64,000 nt of DNA. Source: Peromyscus leucopus. Taxonomy: Eukaryota > Chordata > Mammalia > Rodentia > Cricetidae. Every line of letters begins with the position of its first letter. Positions within the stretch are counted from its first letter, which is position 1. Both the position numbers and the translations under genes were made by a program. The stretch covers positions 40,357,142 through 40,421,141 of the forward strand of contig NC_051072.1 of the NCBI RefSeq assembly GCF_004664715.2, written 5' to 3'. Shown piece by piece: positions 22,425-33,215 of this stretch. A model generated the notes under the pieces. It was not told where the DNA came from. It made no database searches and saw only the letters and a list, made by a program, of their open reading frames with translations.

Positions 22425-22540
22425 CTGCAAGGTGGTTCGGTGGGTAGAGGAGCCTTTGCAGAGGCTGAACACCGAGGTGCACCAGAAAACTGACTCCTGA
22501 CAGGTGTCCTGACCTCTACATGCATGCTGTGGTCTATGCA
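22425..22540 (+). mobile_element. B2/B3-type SINE body
   Basis: 'gcaaggtggttcggtgggta', 'aggagcctttgcagaggctg' and 'ctgactcctgacaggtgtcc' followed by 'tgacctctacatgcatgctg' resemble the 3' two thirds of a B2/B3 SINE. Its CA-rich tail is the apparent origin of the array that follows. Confidence 0.75.
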
Positions 22541-22588
<48 letters not shown>

Positions 22589-22701
22589 AATCATGCATGC
22601 TGTGGTCTATGCACCACACACACACACACAAACATGCATGCTGTGGTCTATGCACCACACACACACACACACACACAAACATGCATGCTGTGGTCTATGC
22701 A

Positions 22702-22744
<43 letters not shown>

Positions 22745-22891
22745 TGCTGTGGTCTATGCACCACACACACACACACAACATGCATGCTGTGGTCTATGCA
22801 CCACACACACACACACACGTATGCATGCTGTGGTCTATGCACCACACACACACACACACGTATGCATGCTGTGGTCTATGCACCACACACA

Positions 22892-22934
<43 letters not shown>

Positions 22935-23215
22935 ATGCATGCTGTGGTCTATGCACCACACACACACAAACATGCATGCTGTGGTATATGCAACCCCCCA
23001 CACACACATACACATGCATGCTGTGGTCTATGCAACACACACACACACACACACACAAACATGCATGCTGTGGTATATGCACCCCCCCACACACACACAC
23101 ACATGCATGCTGTGGTCTATGCACCACACACACACAAACATGCATGCTGTGGTCTATGCACCACAAACATGCATGCTGTGGTATATGCACCCCCACACAC
23201 ACACCACACACAAAC
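22516..23215. repeat. 15-copy minisatellite, unit CATGCATGCTGTGGTCTATGCACC + (CA)n
   Basis: The core ATGCATGCTGTGGTCTATGC occurs 15 times, each followed by a CA run of variable length. Copies 10, 12 and 15 share the variant GGTATATGC plus a C-run (ACCCCC), so the array has higher-order structure. The plus-strand frames of 227-280 codons (MHAVVYAPHTHTHT repeats) and minus-strand CVCVCV frames are produced by the repeat. It lies in the last intron of Depdc1b. Confidence 0.97.
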
Positions 23216-23224
23216 ACACATGGG

Positions 23225-23255
<31 letters not shown>

Positions 23256-23275
23256 ACACACACACGCACACATTA
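23216..23275. repeat. (CA)n microsatellite
   Basis: CA dinucleotides with GGG, TA and GC interruptions, ending at 'cacacattaaatag'. It closes the tandem array. Confidence 0.95.
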
Positions 23276-23579
23276 AATAGTTTCCTTATAGTCCGTTTCT
23301 TTGAAGTAACTGTTTGGCTGACTCATATCATGTCAGGTAGCAAAACAAATGACAAATATTAGAACCTAAGTCTACAAGAGAAGCACTCAATACTGTAAAA
23401 CACGACAGAACTCGTGAAAATGATTGCAGTGTACCAATCACCCGAATTTCTGCAACTTAGAACCTAACAAGAAACTCGTATGCCCTTATGAGATTCACGT
23501 GGAGCCCATTAATGAGAGAGTAAAAGGAAGAAAACTCAGAACGGAGAGCAAGACACTGCCTGAAGACCAGCTTCGTCAC

Positions 23580-23765
23580 CTGCTTCAGCTTCTTCTTCTT
23601 CTCCTTGTTGGAGAGTTTGGCATCTGCTATGACCTCTTCCAACAAGGCTGCCAGGGGCTCCTGAGAGCCGTAAGCCCTTTGGTATTCAAATTCCTCAGGA
23701 CTGATTTGACGGCAGAATGAGGGCGCAGACAACGTGATATCCATATCAGCTCCTGGGTATTTTAT
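23580..23765 (-). CDS. Depdc1b: Depdc1b exon, residues 415-476
   Basis: Encodes 62 residues from [20 protein letters not shown] to [13 protein letters not shown]. The acceptor is CTCAG at 23766-23770; the donor is GTGACG (23574-23579). Both borders are phase 0, so the 186-bp exon could be skipped without a frameshift. It lies after the RhoGAP-like domain and contains an acidic stretch ([16 protein letters not shown]), then a strongly basic K-rich end likely to be helical. Function of this segment is not known to me. Confidence 0.98.
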
Positions 23766-23986
23766 CTGAGGCAAAGCACAGGATTAGATTACATCAAAAC
23801 CAGCATGTCTCCTGGTAGGAGTGGGATATCTTCTTCAGTTTGCTTAAGGAGCCATACTGAAAAGGAGAAGGTTTTCGTGCTTTCAAAAGAATAACATTTA
23901 AAGCCACAGTCTTACATTTAAAATACGAGGAAGAAAGAGAAGAAAAAAAGATATATATATACATACATACATACATACATACACAT

Positions 23987-24044
<58 letters not shown>

Positions 24045-24327
24045 GGACATAGTAGTGTAACTCTGACAGTTTTCTGTATATTTCCAAACTTGTTCAATGT
24101 ATTAGGTTGATACCCATATAGCAGTGAGTGATATAATAAAACAAATATGTATCCCACAGTTATCCATGGTAACAGCAGACTCATGCAGTATTTAGTACAT
24201 GCCAAGACCTATTGTAAGCACTTAGCTCACACCAATTCACTTAATCCTTACTACGGATGCCAGAGGAGGCTGGCACACTTGGCTTCCCACTGTCAATCTG
24301 ACAGAACTGACAATGTCTCATCTTTAC
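23766..24327 (-). other. Depdc1b: intron with (ACAT)n and (TG)n microsatellite
   Basis: A 562-bp intron. At 23950-24043 an ATAC/ACAT run passes into about 24 TG dinucleotides. The rest shows no repeat. Confidence 0.9.
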
Positions 24328-24504
24328 CTGGACTCTTCGCAGATGAGCCACACGCTCTTCTATGGAGGTCTGCAGGGCCGAAGGCACTTTCAGAATCTCC
24401 TGGTAATTGTCCATCAGAAATGTCACCAACCGAGCAGCTAGCAACTCGTCTAAGTCCACTTCATCCTTAGAACACAAGATGCACCGGGAAAATGTCTGAA
24501 CCAT
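24328..24504 (-). CDS. Depdc1b: Depdc1b exon, residues 356-414
   Basis: Encodes [20 protein letters not shown] through [11 protein letters not shown], 59 residues. The acceptor is TTTTAG (24505-24510) and the donor GTAAAG (24322-24327); both phases are 0 and the length of 177 bp is a multiple of three. This is the end of the RhoGAP-like domain, with the helix [18 protein letters not shown]. The methionine at the exon start is internal (the preceding exon ends GTRTL), not an initiator. Confidence 0.98.
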
Positions 24505-25034
24505 CTAAAAGAAAGGCAGAGAGGGTGAAAATAGCAGAAATCTGTGGCCTTGCGGCCTTCTCTAAACGGAATGCCAGTTAGTTTGCAAAAGACACATGTG
24601 AGGAGTTGGGGAGAGGTGCACATCCCACCAGGCACCAGTCACATGGCCAACTCATATGGCAATCTCCCCTAAGAGACTTAGCCCGGAGAAGCTTGTCTGA
24701 GAATTGTCGAAACTCCATTTTATACAAGGGTTTATATGCATATGCATTTGCATGCACACATACCTATACATATGCACATACATATGTTCTGAACATTACA
24801 TGAATTTAGCACTTCAAAGTTCAAGGTACTTGCAGCCACTTGGCCAAACAACACCCTAGTTCCACTGCTTGTTTTGACTGTGTTCCTCAACCGGCATCTT
24901 TCCCTGGCTAACTTAGCTTCTCTACACTTTGAGACACACACTTGAGAACTGGCCTTGAACAAAGGAGAGGCAGAAATTTTTGCTTGGAAATAAATTTCAG
25001 TAGATTTAAGAATGCTTTGAAATCATGTTTAAAA

Positions 25035-25079
<45 letters not shown>

Positions 25080-26370
25080 ATAAGGAAGAGGTACAAGCTT
25101 TCTTTGACTTTTCAGAAAGGTCCCTTTAACCCGAGAAGGGGTCAAGAGTCACCCCAGTGGGCAGTGCATGCTTCTCTAAAGCTGGACCGGGTGATCCCCA
25201 GAAACTGAGCAGTGATTTCAAGAGCATGAGGAGGACACACGTGGGATTAAAGAAACCTCTCTACAAGACTCTTTTGGAGGAAAACTGAGAGAAGCGGAAT
25301 GCAATCTGCAGTGGACAGTGGCAGGAAGAAGTGTGGCGGAAGATGCTGACTAAAGCTCACGGAGTTCCAGTTAGGAGAGAGTTAGAGAAATCTATCCACG
25401 GCACCACAGCCACAGCTACTAATAACAACACACGGAACGTGTCAAAACTGCTAGAAAAATATAAGTAAGTGATGTGACAGACATATTAATAGTTTTAATT
25501 AAATATTTCTACAGTGAGGCCATGTATCAGAAGAGCACATGAATCCACAAATGTATGAAACTGTCAATTAAAAAAAAAAAATCTCCCTCTCCTTGCCCAG
25601 CTGGGTGTTCTCACGCCTGCTTGAATCTACTACCTCTGCTTCTCCTACCATTGCCCAGGCTATCTCTCTCGCTTGTTACAATCACAAAGACTCCTCAGTG
25701 TCCCCTGTGCAGGAACAAGAGAATGTGGTTTTCCTACGCTATCTGCCCACCTTAGCTGTCTTCGTGTGGACTATGGGTAGCCATTTGTAAGCGAGGACAT
25801 AGCGGCCATCTCTAAAGGGAGAACATGTTCCCTACTCCCTCTTCATTTTGCACTGTGTTCTTCAAGGTCCTTAGACCAAAAGCAAAGTGGAAGCCCGTTC
25901 TCAGGTTCCATGTGTCTTTACTCAGCAGATCCCCATAGAGGATGATTAGGATCACGGGTCTGAGTGCAGGTGTCTGAGATGGTCTGCACTTGGCTGTGCT
26001 GGGGGAGGAGGTCTTTTGTTCCACCCCTTGGTGTCTCTATAAAAACCCTGTGCAGAGACAGTCGGGGGCCGTTGGAATAGGTTCCAGGCTCTCTCGAGGC
26101 TATCCTTTATTTTCTATCTGTTTATCTCCGCGATATTCTCCGCTATAAATTCTTCTATCTAATATTTCCTGCTGCTCACACTCAAGAAAACTCTGGGGAA
26201 CTGTGGGGTTGGTGGGTAAATGCCCCACAGCAAAGAAAGTCTGGGTGGACAGCAGGCCACGCTCTTCAAGCAAGCCTGCCTTCTGCTCTCACCTGCCCAC
26301 TCAGAACAGGAATTCGGTTGCATTTCCGACGGAAAACGTAGATCACAGTAGATGTTAACGGTCAACCTAC
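24505..26370 (-). other. Depdc1b: intron with (TG)n and a solo LTR
   Basis: 1.87-kb intron. (TG)n at 25037-25077. The solo LTR at 25888-26229 is listed separately. The sequence at 25100-25880 shows no repeat or gene that I recognise. Confidence 0.85.
25888..26229 (+). mobile_element. solo ERV LTR, 342 bp, perfect TSD
   Basis: Runs from TGGAAGCCCG to TGCCCCACA and is flanked by GCAAAG on both sides (25882-25887 and 26230-26235). A TATA box (TATAAAAA, 26038-26045) follows 'ccaccccttggtgtctc', as in a U3 promoter. The family is also present complete at 58490-58826 and as a 116-bp block at 9425-9540. It looks like an IAP-related class II LTR of cricetids; that name is inference. Orientation is antisense to Depdc1b, between two exons. 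Confidence 0.93.
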
Positions 26371-26537
26371 CAGAGTGCGGGTGCCAAAGCCATCACACAG
26401 CGGTGGCATCTCTTTGTTTAAGCAGATCCTCGCCATCATCCTCATCAGCAGCTGTAACTTTCTCCTGTTCTCAGGAGGCAGAAGGAGACAACAAATCTGA
26501 AATGCTTCAACTGCCATTTTCTCTTTCTGGAGCAAAC
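26371..26537 (-). CDS. Depdc1b: Depdc1b exon, residues 300-355
   Basis: After two bases completing Gly300 it encodes [20 protein letters not shown] through CDGFGTRTL. The acceptor follows TTTGAATCAG (26538-26547); the donor is GTAGGTT (26364-26370). This is the central helical part of the RhoGAP-like domain; [18 protein letters not shown] is its most conserved segment and corresponds to the family's H-x(n)-N-x-M region that contacts the GTPase in active GAPs. At 167 bp it cannot be skipped without a frameshift. Confidence 0.98.
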
Positions 26538-26621
26538 CTGATTCAAAAAGGAAGTTTCGTCTTTTAGTACACAGCCTACTAGACGGTTCCGCCTTCCTCA
26601 TATTTTTACAGTCAAAATTTC

Positions 26622-26750
26622 GAATTTGGGAGGCAGATGCAGGCGGATCTCCGTGAGTTCGAGGCCAACCTGGTCTACAAACCAAGTTCTAGGACAGCTA
26701 GGACTATCACGTAGAGAAATCCTATCTCGAAAAATTTTTTAAAAAAAGTT
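26622..26750 (+). mobile_element. B1 SINE, 5'-truncated
   Basis: 'gggaggcagatgcaggcgga' through 'gagaaatcctatctcg' with an A/T-rich tail. It lies 85 bases upstream of a Depdc1b exon, in antisense orientation to the gene. Confidence 0.9.
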
Positions 26751-26979
26751 TTCACCTCCTCAATTATACCTGGCAAGGTGTTCAATATGCGTGCACTGTG
26801 CACTGTGACTTACAAGTCGGCACAGAAAATAGGAACCATTCAGCACGATGAGATGGGGGACCAACACAGCCATTCCCCCCCCCACCCCAGCAACAACCAC
26901 GTAGACAGAACAAGCTCATAGCACTCTTTCCCACCAAACCGGGAGCAGTCCAGCTAGCACCAGAACCTCACTCTAAAAC

Positions 26980-27129
26980 CTACGGTGACCAAGAGCACAA
27001 TATATAAAATGTCACAGTAACACAAGGACAACCATGGTCATCTCGACAGCTGCAGAAAAGGCATTTAATAAATTCAACATCCTTTCATAATAAAAATCCT
27101 GAACAAGTTAGGGACAGAAGGACCATAAC
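26980..27129 (+). mobile_element. L1 ORF2 fragment, left of nested B2
   Basis: 'atggtcatctcgacagctgc', 'aaaaggcatttaataaattc' and 'aataaaaatcctgaacaagt' correspond to the L1 ORF2 reverse-transcriptase region. It continues after the nested SINE, from 27377. Confidence 0.85.
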
Positions 27130-27364
27130 AAGGGGCTGGGGAGAAGGCTCAGAAGTTGGGGGCACTGGCTGCTCTCCCAGAGGACCCAGGTTCAATTCCC
27201 AGTGCCCACAGGGCAGCTCACAACTGTTTCTAGCTCCTGTTCCAGAGGATCTGACACCCTCATGCAGACATACTGCCAGGAGAAAACACCAATACACATA
27301 AAATAAAAATAAATACATTTGTTTAAATTTTTTTAATTCATCTTCAAAAAGAAACAAAAACACA
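27130..27364 (+). mobile_element. B2 SINE with 12-bp TSD, nested in L1
   Basis: 'aggggctggggagaaggctc', 'ctctcccagaggacccaggt', 'cacagggcagctcacaactg' and an ATAAA-rich tail. The direct repeat AAGGACCATAAC flanks it (27118-27129 and 27365-27376), proving insertion into the L1 fragment. Confidence 0.95.
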
Positions 27365-27410
27365 AAGGACCATAACTGAACACAATGAAAACCATTTATA
27401 GTAATAAATA

Positions 27411-27790
27411 TCTGGGACCAGAGAAGTGGTCCAGCAGGTAAAAAGGCTGGCCAGATAAATCTGATGCCCTGAACCTGATCCCTGGAATCATTGTAAAAAC
27501 CTCGACATTGTTGAACATCTGTAAGCACGCCTACAGCAAGACTGAAGGAAAGGAACTGCCCAGAAGCTCACAGGCTGGTTAGCTTGGAGGATGGAGCACA
27601 GACAAGCAGACAGACTGCCTCAGAAATGAGCTGGAGGGGAACAACCAATACCCAAAAGCTGCCTTCTGACCACACATGTCCCAACACGCATGCCCACATT
27701 CTCTCACATACACAAAGGAAGGGAGGGAGACATACAAAAGCACTTTTGTTTGAGAGAGAAACAGAGGCAGAGAGACAGAGAGACATATGA
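27411..27790 (+). mobile_element. B4-type composite SINE
   Basis: The order of 'ctgaacctgatccctggaat', 'cagcaagactgaaggaaagg', 'agctcacaggctggttagct' and 'aaaagctgccttctgaccac' is that of rodent B4/RSINE-type composites with an ID-like head, a B1-like middle and a B2-like 3' end. A GA-rich tail closes it. Confidence 0.65.
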
Positions 27791-27794
27791 TTCG

Positions 27795-27945
27795 CATTAT
27801 ACTGATGGGGGAAATTTGAATGCTTTCTCTAAGATCTGAATTGAAAAAAGTATGCCCACGTGCCCCACTTTTTCTTCAACACAGCTGTGTTTAATTGCGC
27901 ACAGCTGGAAACATTACCTGACTTCAAAATACTATACAAAGGGTG
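27795..27945 (+). mobile_element. L1 ORF2 fragment
   Basis: 'actgatgggggaaatttgaa', 'tgctttctctaagatctgaa' and 'acattacctgacttcaaaat' are L1 ORF2 phrases. A following B2 splits it from the L1 piece at 28136. Confidence 0.8.
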
Positions 27946-28135
27946 GACAGATGGCTCAGTGGTCAAGAGCACTCATTGCTCTTCTAGAAGATACTTGTTC
28001 ATATCCCAGCACTCACTTCAGGCAGCTCACAACTGCAGCTTCAAGGGGATCCAATGCCCTCTTCTGGCCCCTGTTGACACCAGCAACACAGAGACACATA
28101 CAAAGCTCTACAGGACAAACAAAAGGAACAGAACA
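27946..28135 (+). mobile_element. B2 SINE
   Basis: 'gacagatggctcagtggtca', 'cattgctcttctagaagata', 'ggcagctcacaactgcagct', 'ccaatgccctcttctggccc'. Typical B2 with a diverged tail. Confidence 0.92.
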
Positions 28136-28440
28136 GGCCCTAGAAGTAAACCCATGCCCTGACAACCATGCTTTTCAAGGAAGGTGGTGAGGACACTCAT
28201 GGGACAGCCATCCCAACAGTGCTGAAGACTACCCACAGACAGAAGAGGAAAACTAGACCCCTACTCCTTCCTTACCAGTCTCACAAAATACAACCCCAAA
28301 ACGGATAAACCTTCAATGTAAGACCTGACATTAGGAAACTTCTAGAACAAAAGACAGGCTGCTCTCAAACCCACAGCGTTCCTCCCGCTTCAGCTTCCCA
28401 GCTCTAGAATGGCAGGCGTGAGGCACCAAGTCTGAAAGGA
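28136..28440 (+). mobile_element. L1 ORF2 fragment and B1-like remnant
   Basis: L1-like text ('accttcaatgtaagacctga', 'attaggaaacttctagaaca') is followed by a short antisense B1-like piece at about 28366-28435 ('ctctagaatggcaggcgtga'). Confidence 0.6.
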
Positions 28441-29284
28441 GATTATGGTGTTACATAACGTAAGCTAGGAACAGAACAGCAAGTACCTCAGGACCTCAAT
28501 CACAGACGGAAGCTAAGAGCTGATCTCACAGAACTGAGAGCACAGGAAGTGAGGTGGTAGCGTTGACCACTATGTGCTCAAGAGAATCAGAGACCACTAG
28601 AAGGCTCTGGAACACTATCGCGTAGTCACGTGGCCACAGAAAACAATTTAACACCAAAAACCTGGAGGAAACTATTTGTGATGTTTTCAGGAAAAAGAAG
28701 AGGAGCCATAGCTTTCCTCAAAGAGCTGCCTGTTCTGGTGGGGGGCATCAGAGGCTCAACACAATTACACAGCATGGCTGGCAGGTGAACATTTACTTGA
28801 GGCCACAGCAAGACCACCTATCATTCTCAGACAAAAACACAAGTCTAGTCTCCCTGACCCCTTTCCCACATTCCCGGATGGAGTATTCCAAACAGGAGAC
28901 AATTCTAACTTGAATGAAGTCAGTTTTATGAATTTTTATTGTTTAAGCTTTCTGTCTGTACATCTTTGCCTACCCCAGATTGCAATAATCCTCTCCTACA
29001 TTTTCTTCTGGTGGATTCTAGTTTGATTTGTTGTGTCTGAGTCTAAGATCTACTCTAATATAAAGTTTGAACTAGTATAAAAAAAATACAGTCTCACCTT
29101 TTCCTGTTGTTCTAACATCAATTACTGAAAACATCCTTTCTCTTAGTTTCTCTTGAAAAACCCCTTGGCTATTGGTATATGAAATTATGAAAGCAATGAA
29201 ATATGAAAACTCTTAGGAGTGCCTGGAAATCCCAGAAAGGCCAACAGAGTCATGTCTGTTGAAGGAGGGGGGGGGGAATCAAAG

Positions 29285-29720
29285 TTTCAGTTTTATTGAA
29301 AACATACAAAAAGAAGAAAAAAGATTATATTGAAGCAAAAGGATTTAAAATACATACCAACTGGCAAGAATTTTTTGCTTAAAGAAAGACACAGCAAGAG
29401 CATCTAATTCATTGGAGATTTTTAAGGAAAGGCAAGCAGGTTACTATGGGGAAATATTCAAAAACAGATCTCCCATGCTCAAGATGATGTCCTTTCTTGC
29501 ATGAATCTCAAATATAGCACTTAATAATCCCTTTGGCTTTTAGGCTCAAAAAGTTCTTTACTTATCCAAATACTGGATAAAGATGAACCATATTTCATAT
29601 AGCATTTTAAACTATTTTTATCTTTATTTGCTGAAATGGTATGGGAAGAATCTTGGACTTTCTTCCCAAAAGTTTTGTCAATCGTCTTAGTGATCACTGA
29701 TATAAATAACTTACACATTT
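29285..29720 (-). pseudogene. possible processed retrocopy, source not identified
   Basis: On the minus strand a 65-codon frame (MCKLFISVITKTIDKTFGKK ... ending PKSQRDY) is followed by about 230 bases of UTR-like sequence and an AATAAA signal (29290-29295) close to a C-rich end. The arrangement suggests the 3' end of an mRNA copy. I do not recognise the protein, and the sequence could equally be chance. It lies in an intron, on the same strand as Depdc1b. Confidence 0.25.
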
Positions 29721-30600
29721 GGTTGCATCCAAAGAAAATCTAGACACCTCCCTACATTGCTACCTTTAGGCAGTACTTAAACTCCACTTTATTTTAACAA
29801 TCACTGGAGATATCCGAGGGTGAATAGACAGCTCTATCAGAGCCCATCTGCATCTTCAAAAGCTTCAGTCACAAGATTTGAGCCCAGAAAACAGATGACA
29901 TCACCACCAAGAACATGAAGTACCCAGAAACAAGAGCCCTCTGTCTGGGCCAGCATACTCTCTGAGAAAAGAGCCAAGAAGGGACGGGGACCCTGAGGTA
30001 GCCTGAAAAACATAAAGGCAGGTAAAGATGGCATGGTGTTTTACAAGTCACCTGACCAGAAACAAACAAACGGTCAATAACACCCAGTCATTTGGATATT
30101 CTACACTATAAGCCTACACAACTCTCTGGCATGTGCTTGTGCGCACGTGAGCGCACACACACACACATACATACTCATCTCAGACTACTGAGTCAGATGA
30201 TCCAGTGCATAATGACTCAAGTGAACGACAAGGCCATTTTCAAGATTCAAGTCAGGAGGAAATGATGAGTAACAAGGAATTATCCTCTCAGCCTTCCAGT
30301 TCACTAGCAAGGAAACCAGGCGCCAGAGCTGAAATGGAGTAATTAAGAAACTGGATGGAGCTGAATGCACTCGCTCGAAGCCTGAGAAGCAATGGAGCAG
30401 CAAGCTGGGGTCCATGTTCCCAAACATTTTCTCCTCCTACTGGAAGCACTCGTACAGCATTGACTTGTACCACCCAAACCTCAAGCCCCAGACTACCAGA
30501 TCCTTCCATTTTTCTTTTTATAAAGCCATAAGTATAAATTTGTGTATGAATCTCCTGTTTCTTAAAATAAGCAAATTAATCAAGTTTCTTTTTAAAAAAA

Positions 30601-30601
<1 letters not shown>

Positions 30602-30651
<50 letters not shown>

Positions 30652-30660
30652 GAGAGAGAG
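30602..30660. repeat. (CA)n(GA)n microsatellite
   Basis: About 22 CA dinucleotides followed by a short AGAGAG run. Confidence 0.96.
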
Positions 30661-31027
30661 TTTAAACTAGAGGTTCTTATAGGATATTTATAGAAGCAAG
30701 GTTAGCACAACCCAACAGTAGGCTCACTCGGTTTCTAAACACCCCACCTGACTCCCACCTTCATCCACCCTCAATATGTAAATTAGCAAAAGCTACACAT
30801 GTCAATGGACTGTGGGGTGGAATGTAGAGTGTGAGTAAAGGCTGACACTCATCTTGGAAACTAAAGAACAACTGTGGACAGTTGGCTTGGTTAGACTGCT
30901 GAACCAAACTGAATATTTTGTAATTATTGGTAAAGAATAAGCCTCACATCTCCAAACATGTCAAATAAGTTTTTTTTTCTTTCTTTCTGATCCTCTTCCC
31001 CATACTTTTTAATGTTGTCTGATTCTT

Positions 31028-31128
31028 GAGTCAGGGTCTTGCTATGTAGCCCAGGCTGGCCTCAAATGTGTGCTCTTCCTGTCTCAACTAAGTGCTAGGA
31101 TTATAGGCATGAGTCACCACACCTGTGT
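31028..31128 (-). mobile_element. B1-like SINE, old
   Basis: 'gagtcagggtcttgctatgt', 'agcccaggctggcctcaaat', 'aagtgctaggattataggca' is antisense B1/proto-B1. Same strand as Depdc1b. Confidence 0.85.
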
Positions 31129-31129
31129 C

Positions 31130-31583
31130 CTTTCTTTGACAACTATTAAAATGGACTTCAGATGCCCAATTTCATGCATCAGTAATAACTAACAGCTCTC
31201 AGGGTCACAGCTCTGGTCAAAAGGTCTACCATGTTCAATCAAGCAACGGCATGAACCTCAAGAAAAAAGATTATAAGCTAAAGTGACAATCACATCCATT
31301 GAAAAACGTTGTACAATGTTCAGCTTCTACACAAAGTAGACTGATTACTTACTTTAAAAGACAACATCCTGCTTCAAATGAGGCAACATGTGATTTCAAT
31401 CAAGGCAACATCCTATTTCAATCAAAGTCAAGAAGTTTAAGAGATGAATCAACGCTATGAAATTCAACCTACATATGTAGATATTTCCTTTTATCCACAG
31501 ACTACATTAGATACTCTTTGTAATCATGTAAACAAGTTATAATCTTCCACAATCTAGGTTTTCTTTTCCATTACAGGAAGATG

Positions 31584-31614
<31 letters not shown>

Positions 31615-31692
31615 GTGATTTCCAGTGCAGATGTCTCATGCACGTTCACTTTGGAAGGATGGATAATAGAGAAGGTTAATACATTTTATCAG
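31130..31692 (-). other. Depdc1b: intron, unassigned
   Basis: No repeat except a 23-base A tract at 31591-31614. AT-rich, no exon signal. Confidence 0.6.
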
Positions 31693-32060
31693 ACACATCC
31701 AATAGTTGTGATGGTGTGAAAGAAAATGCCCCAAAAGGGAGTGGCACTATTAGGAGGTATAGCCTTGCTAGAGTAGGTGTGGTCTTGTTGGAGGAGGTGT
31801 GTCACTGTGGAAACGGGCTTTGAGATCTCATACATGCTCAAGATACTGCCCAGTATCTCAGTTCACTTCCTTCATCTGTGAATCAAAGATGCAGAATTGT
31901 CCAGCAGCATGTCTGCCTGCCACCATGCTCTCTGCCATGATGATAATGGACTGAACCTCTGAAACTGTAAACCGCCACCTCAGCTAACTGTTTCCTTTAT
32001 AGGAGTTGCTGCAGTCACAGTGTCTCTTCACGGCAATAGAAACCCCAACTATGACAATAG
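31693..32060 (+). mobile_element. ORR1-type ERVL-MaLR LTR
   Basis: Begins 'tgtgatggtgtgaaagaaaa', continues 'gggagtggcactattaggag', 'ttgttggaggaggtgtgtca', 'tgccaccatgctctctgcca', 'aatggactgaacctctgaaa', and ends 'ggcaatagaaaccccaacta'. This is a well-known rodent MaLR LTR. A copy of the same family lies in reverse at 60000-60335. Confidence 0.85.
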
Positions 32061-32733
32061 TCTCTTCTGGCTAATAGCTAAAAGCAAAAAATGTCCTAGT
32101 GCCCATCATTATCTACCTCAAACCCTTTATATTTTATAGGGTAACTAATTCTGATATCAACTGGGAATGAAGCCAGTTTTAACTCCTAGCTCAGCTCAAA
32201 ATGAATAACTGTGAAGGACAAATGACATAAAAAAAAATAACAGATTCAAATTGGAATTTGTGTTTTAAAGAAATCCTGCAAGTCACTCTGCTTCCAAAAC
32301 AAATAATTTTACCACATAATACTATAAAAATGGAAAATGAGAAGAAACTATAGGAAATGATTTTTCAATCCCGTCTTTAGAACTCTAGTCTAACAATGCT
32401 AGTGGCAGTAGTAGGTAAGGATAATGAGAGCCTACTCATTTAGTCCACAAGTATCCTCAACAGCAGCAAGAGTTCATCATTAGTCACAAGATGCCATACG
32501 TTCATAAGACCCAATCAAACACAGCTGAAAACAAAATACCAAAACGACTCAGCAGTCTCAAGACTCCATAACAGAGCTGGCTTGGTGCCACATTACTGGT
32601 ACTCATATAGGGGAAGAGGAGGGTTAGGAGTTCAAGGCCAGTCTCAGCCACATAGTGAGTTTGAAGCCAGCTGGGTCTGCATGTGACTATCGAAAAATCA
32701 AATCAAAACCAAAACATCCATAAAGTTCAACTG
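32061..32733 (-). other. Depdc1b: intron, with weak B1-like remnant
   Basis: Mostly unassigned. A diverged SINE remnant at about 32570-32700 ('ggagttcaaggccagtctca') is on the plus strand. Confidence 0.55.
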
Positions 32734-32941
32734 GCGCCAGGCGGTGGTGGTGCAGGACTTTAATCCCAGCACTCAGAAGGCAGAGGCAGGCAGATCTCTT
32801 GAGTTCGAGGCCGGCCTGGTCTACAGAGTGAGTTCCAGGAAAGGCACAAAGCTACACAGAGAAACCCTGTCTCGAAAAAACAAAAAACAAAAAAACAAAA
32901 AAAATAAATAAATAAATTAAATAAATAAATAAATAAATAAA
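32734..32941 (+). mobile_element. B1 SINE, young
   Basis: Full-length B1 with 'gccaggcggtggtggtgcag', 'gagttcgaggccggcctggt' and the GGAAAGGCACAAAGCTACAC variant, then a long A-rich tail of AAAC and AAAT units. Confidence 0.96.
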
Positions 32942-33054
32942 CCTGACTTAAATAAAATACTCAAAAGATTTATTGCTCTTAAAATCCTATAATAAACTAA
33001 ATAAGTCCTCCATTTATCCCCAGTGGTGATATGTATAAAAATAATCACTCCTAA

Positions 33055-33140
33055 GACAAAGTGGCTCAGTGGGTAAAGCACTTGCTGTGGAACCTGTACA
33101 AATCTGGAAAGGGAAAACCAACGGCACAAAGTTGATCTCA

Positions 33141-33195
<55 letters not shown>

Positions 33196-33215
33196 ACATA
33201 CATACACACACATGT
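33055..33215 (+). mobile_element. B2/B3-type SINE remnant with (CA)n tail
   Basis: 'caaagtggctcagtgggtaa' and 'agcacttgctgtggaacctg' form the head; a (CA)n of about 25 units (33145-33194) forms the tail. Confidence 0.7.

Larger units (their letters stand above)
28441..31025 (-). other. Depdc1b: intron, mostly unassigned
   Basis: Part of the 8.7-kb intron between the exons at 26371 and 35214. Recognisable items are a G-run (about 29267-29277), a (CA)n near 30157, and (CA)n plus GA at 30602-30660. A minus-strand UTR-like block at 29285-29720 is listed separately. No splice-flanked exon was found. Confidence 0.6.

Noticed and set aside
22516..23215. CRISPR array
   Set aside because: The repeats are separated by CA runs of variable length rather than unique spacers of constant size, and the genome is mammalian.
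22520..23362. 280-codon plus-strand open frame (and 227- and 250-codon frames in other phases)
   Set aside because: It is a translation of the minisatellite: the unit MHAVVYAPHTHTHT recurs in all three frames, and there is no promoter, start context or homologue.
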